A stretch of DNA of 7,545 bases from an uncultured Myxococcales bacterium. Its GTDB lineage: Bacteria > Myxococcota_A > Bradymonadia > Bradymonadales > Bradymonadaceae. Position 1 is the stretch's first letter, and every line of letters begins with the position of its first letter. The notes under the pieces were generated by a model, which saw only the letters and a list, made by a program, of their open reading frames with translations, was not told the DNA's origin and searched no databases. Shown piece by piece: positions 6,369 through 7,545 of this stretch. The position numbers and the translations under genes are program-made. The stretch is taken from positions 1 to 7,545 of the forward strand of contig CAJXPN010000183.1 in assembly GCA_913058025.1 (NCBI GenBank). The letters are read 5' to 3'.

Positions 6369-6396
6369 ACAGACCACATCCACAACAGTGGGTTCA
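6369..6396 (-). promoter_or_regulatory. Possible ECF-sigma type promoter for the YHYH gene
   Basis: On the - strand TGAACCC is followed after exactly 16 bases by TCTGT. This resembles the E. coli sigma-E pattern (GGAACTT, about 16 bases, TCTGA/TCTAA), with the core GAAC and TCTG kept. It would leave a leader of roughly 140 bases. Short motifs occur by chance, so this is a weak call; no good sigma-70 type alternative was found in the region. Confidence 0.25.
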
Positions 6397-6462
6397 CGCC
6401 CAGCGCGAGCCACCCTCGGCGGATTGAGCGAGCCCCCTCGTGAGAACGATGGTCGCGTCGAC

Positions 6463-6477
6463 GTGAACGACGTTCAC
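6463..6477. promoter_or_regulatory. Perfect 15-bp palindrome, candidate operator
   Basis: GTGAAC-GAC-GTTCAC: two exact 6-bp arms around a three-base centre. It lies upstream of the YHYH gene and about 80 bp beyond the stop of the M50 gene. It is too short and lacks a T run to be a terminator, so a dimeric regulator site is more likely. The regulator is unknown. Confidence 0.4.
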
Positions 6478-6558
6478 ACACGGGCTGGAGAGGTGCGGGC
6501 AGGCGGTCAGGCTCTCTAGACACGCCCCCTCGAGGAGCGCGCGGAGGTCACGCCACGC

Positions 6559-7512
6559 TCACCAGGAGCCGGCCTTCGCCTCGCACGCCTCGCGCGCCTC
6601 CTTCACGGCCGCCGTGTCCGGCGCGCGCTTGAGGTACTCCATCGCCTCCTCGTGCTCGCCCATACGGGCGGTCGCCAGCCCGAGGATCTCCCAGACTCGC
6701 TTCATCTGCTTGTCGGAGATCGTGGAGACCGACGCGCGGAGCTGGTGGCAGAGGCGGGCGGCCTCGCGCCAATCCTCGTCGGCGAACGCGGCCTCGGCGC
6801 CGCTCAGCAGCTCCTTGCCGAAGTCGCTCATCGGCCTGGCGCGGCCAGAGCCGCGCGAGACCAGCGGCGCGCCGGACTGGAGCGCGTTGTAGTTGTCCAT
6901 GCCGAGCATGAACACCACGAGCACCAGGAAGAACGCCTGCGCGGTGACCGCGTAGGCGCCCGCGAGGACGAGCGCGGCCATGCTGACGCGCAGCGCCCAG
7001 GTGCGGGCGCTGGCCTCGGGCATGAGGCGGCGCAGCAGGAGGTGGAACAGGCGGCCGCCGTCGAGCGGGTAGATCGGCGCGAACAGGTTGATCAGGCCCC
7101 ACAGGATGCTGAAGTAGGCGAACGCGCTGAGGAACGTGCCGACCCACGGGATCGCGAGGACCTCGGGCGCGAAGAAGACGCCGGCGAACACGGCGGCGCC
7201 TGCGATGATCTCGAGCAGCGGGCCGCCGACGAGGACGAGCGCGTCGTCGCGGTCGGAGGAGGCGGGGCGGTGAAAGCACAGGCCGCCGAGGCCGTGGATG
7301 AGGACCGCCGCGCCCAGCTTGAACCGCAGCGCCACGATCGCGTGGCCATACTCGTGGATGAGCACCGACAGGAACACGGCGGCCGCGAGCGCGGTGCCAG
7401 GGACGATGCCGTTGAAGCCCACGACGATCACGAGCAGGATGAGGAACGTCGGGGAGACGGAGACGGGCACGCCGCCCGCCTCGTAGATCTTGAAGCCCTG
7501 GGTACCGAACAT
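6559..7512 (-). CDS. M50 family (site-2 protease type) membrane zinc metalloprotease with TPR-like tail
   Basis: 317 residues. M50 proteases cut substrate proteins within or near the membrane. The zinc site is intact: HEYGH (His53, Glu54, His57) inside a hydrophobic helix, and the second motif NLFAPIYPLDGG (142-153) with Asp151 as the third ligand. Hydrophobic segments are seen near 22-35, 40-52, 91-116, 127-147, 174-190 and 192-205, as expected of a polytopic core. There is no PDZ or CBS domain. Instead residues 230-317 look helical and TPR-like (EAAFADEDWREAARLCHQL; ILGLATARMGEHEEAMEYL), probably facing the cytoplasm. The ATG at 7512 has AGAGG nine bases upstream; the frame stays open to the window edge, so an earlier start cannot be excluded, though no ATG/GTG start is visible there. 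The substrate is unknown. The YHYH gene is downstream on the same strand but 339 bp away, so a shared operon is unlikely. Confidence 0.92.
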   Translation of the reverse strand: MFGTQGFKIYEAGGVPVSVSPTFLILLVIVVGFNGIVPGTALAAAVFLSVLIHEYGHAIVALRFKLGAAVLIHGLGGLCFHRPASSDRDDALVLVGGPLLEIIAGAAVFAGVFFAPEVLAIPWVGTFLSAFAYFSILWGLINLFAPIYPLDGGRLFHLLLRRLMPEASARTWALRVSMAALVLAGAYAVTAQAFFLVLVVFMLGMDNYNALQSGAPLVSRGSGRARPMSDFGKELLSGAEAAFADEDWREAARLCHQLRASVSTISDKQMKRVWEILGLATARMGEHEEAMEYLKRAPDTAAVKEAREACEAKAGSW

Positions 7513-7545
7513 CGCGCTAAGCCTCTGTGGTGGAGGCGCCCGGGG

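Larger units (their letters stand above)
6220..6558. other. 339-bp noncoding region between the M50 and YHYH genes
   Basis: No credible gene was found on either strand; the short open frames here have no recognisable content. The stretch from about 6340 to 6395 is visibly richer in A/T than its surroundings, as expected of a promoter zone for the YHYH gene. It holds a perfect palindrome (6463-6477), a near-palindrome (6326-6345), an 8-bp palindrome TTTGCAAA (6359-6366) and a possible ECF-type promoter (6369-6396). No convincing terminator for the M50 gene was seen near 6558. Confidence 0.7.

Noticed and set aside
6032..6427. + strand frames crossing the YHYH 5' end and the noncoding region (also 6240-6443)
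   Set aside because: One reads the tandem repeat antisense, the others have no recognisable content, good RBS or homology.
6480..6558. Terminator after the M50 gene
   Set aside because: Only short imperfect pairings (CCTC/GAGG, GAGAG/CTCTC) with long loops and no T run.
1..7545. A complete new defence or mobile system
   Set aside because: No integrase, transposase, nuclease, toxin-antitoxin or phage gene is present; the genes are chemosensory, proteolytic and envelope lipoproteins.

Overview
The window is high-G+C bacterial DNA with G/C-rich third codon positions. It has two lipoproteins with short signal peptides, one of them followed by an Asn-Asn-Ala-Ser repeat linker, and a Frz-like chemosensory gene order. 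Together these suggest a Myxococcota or Bradymonadales-type organism (former Deltaproteobacteria). This is an inference; there is no rRNA or other marker gene to settle it.

The left part (1-4583, + strand) is a chemosensory operon. It holds the C-terminal end of a CheW-like adaptor cut by the window edge, a membrane-anchored methyl-accepting protein with an unusual design (almost no periplasmic loop, apparently four stacked HAMP-like units, a long basic C-terminal tail), and a CheA histidine kinase fused to a C-terminal CheY-like receiver. In this scheme the receptor bundle, CheW and the kinase form the signalling core, and His46 of the kinase passes phosphate to its own receiver (Asp739) and possibly to other regulators outside the window. 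CheW, then MCP, then CheA-CheY is the order of frzA/B-frzCD-frzE in Myxococcus. No CheR, CheB, separate CheY or output protein lies in the window. An 18-codon in-frame mini-ORF with a good ribosome-binding site fills the gap between the CheW and MCP genes.

The right part is entirely on the - strand and has no clear functional link to the chemosensory genes. From upstream to downstream it reads: an M50 (site-2 type) zinc metalloprotease with a TPR-like cytoplasmic tail (7512-6559); a 339-bp noncoding stretch with a perfect 15-bp palindrome, a second near-palindrome and a possible ECF-type promoter; a YHYH-domain lipoprotein (6219-5371) with a 12-bp tandem repeat coding for its linker and a strong hairpin terminator after it; and a 199-residue lipoprotein of unknown function (5170-4571). 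The stop end of that last gene overlaps the 3' end of the CheA gene by 13 bp, tail to tail.

No RNA gene, CRISPR array, insertion sequence or phage gene was seen. The most unusual item is the receptor; there is no good evidence for a wholly new multi-gene system.
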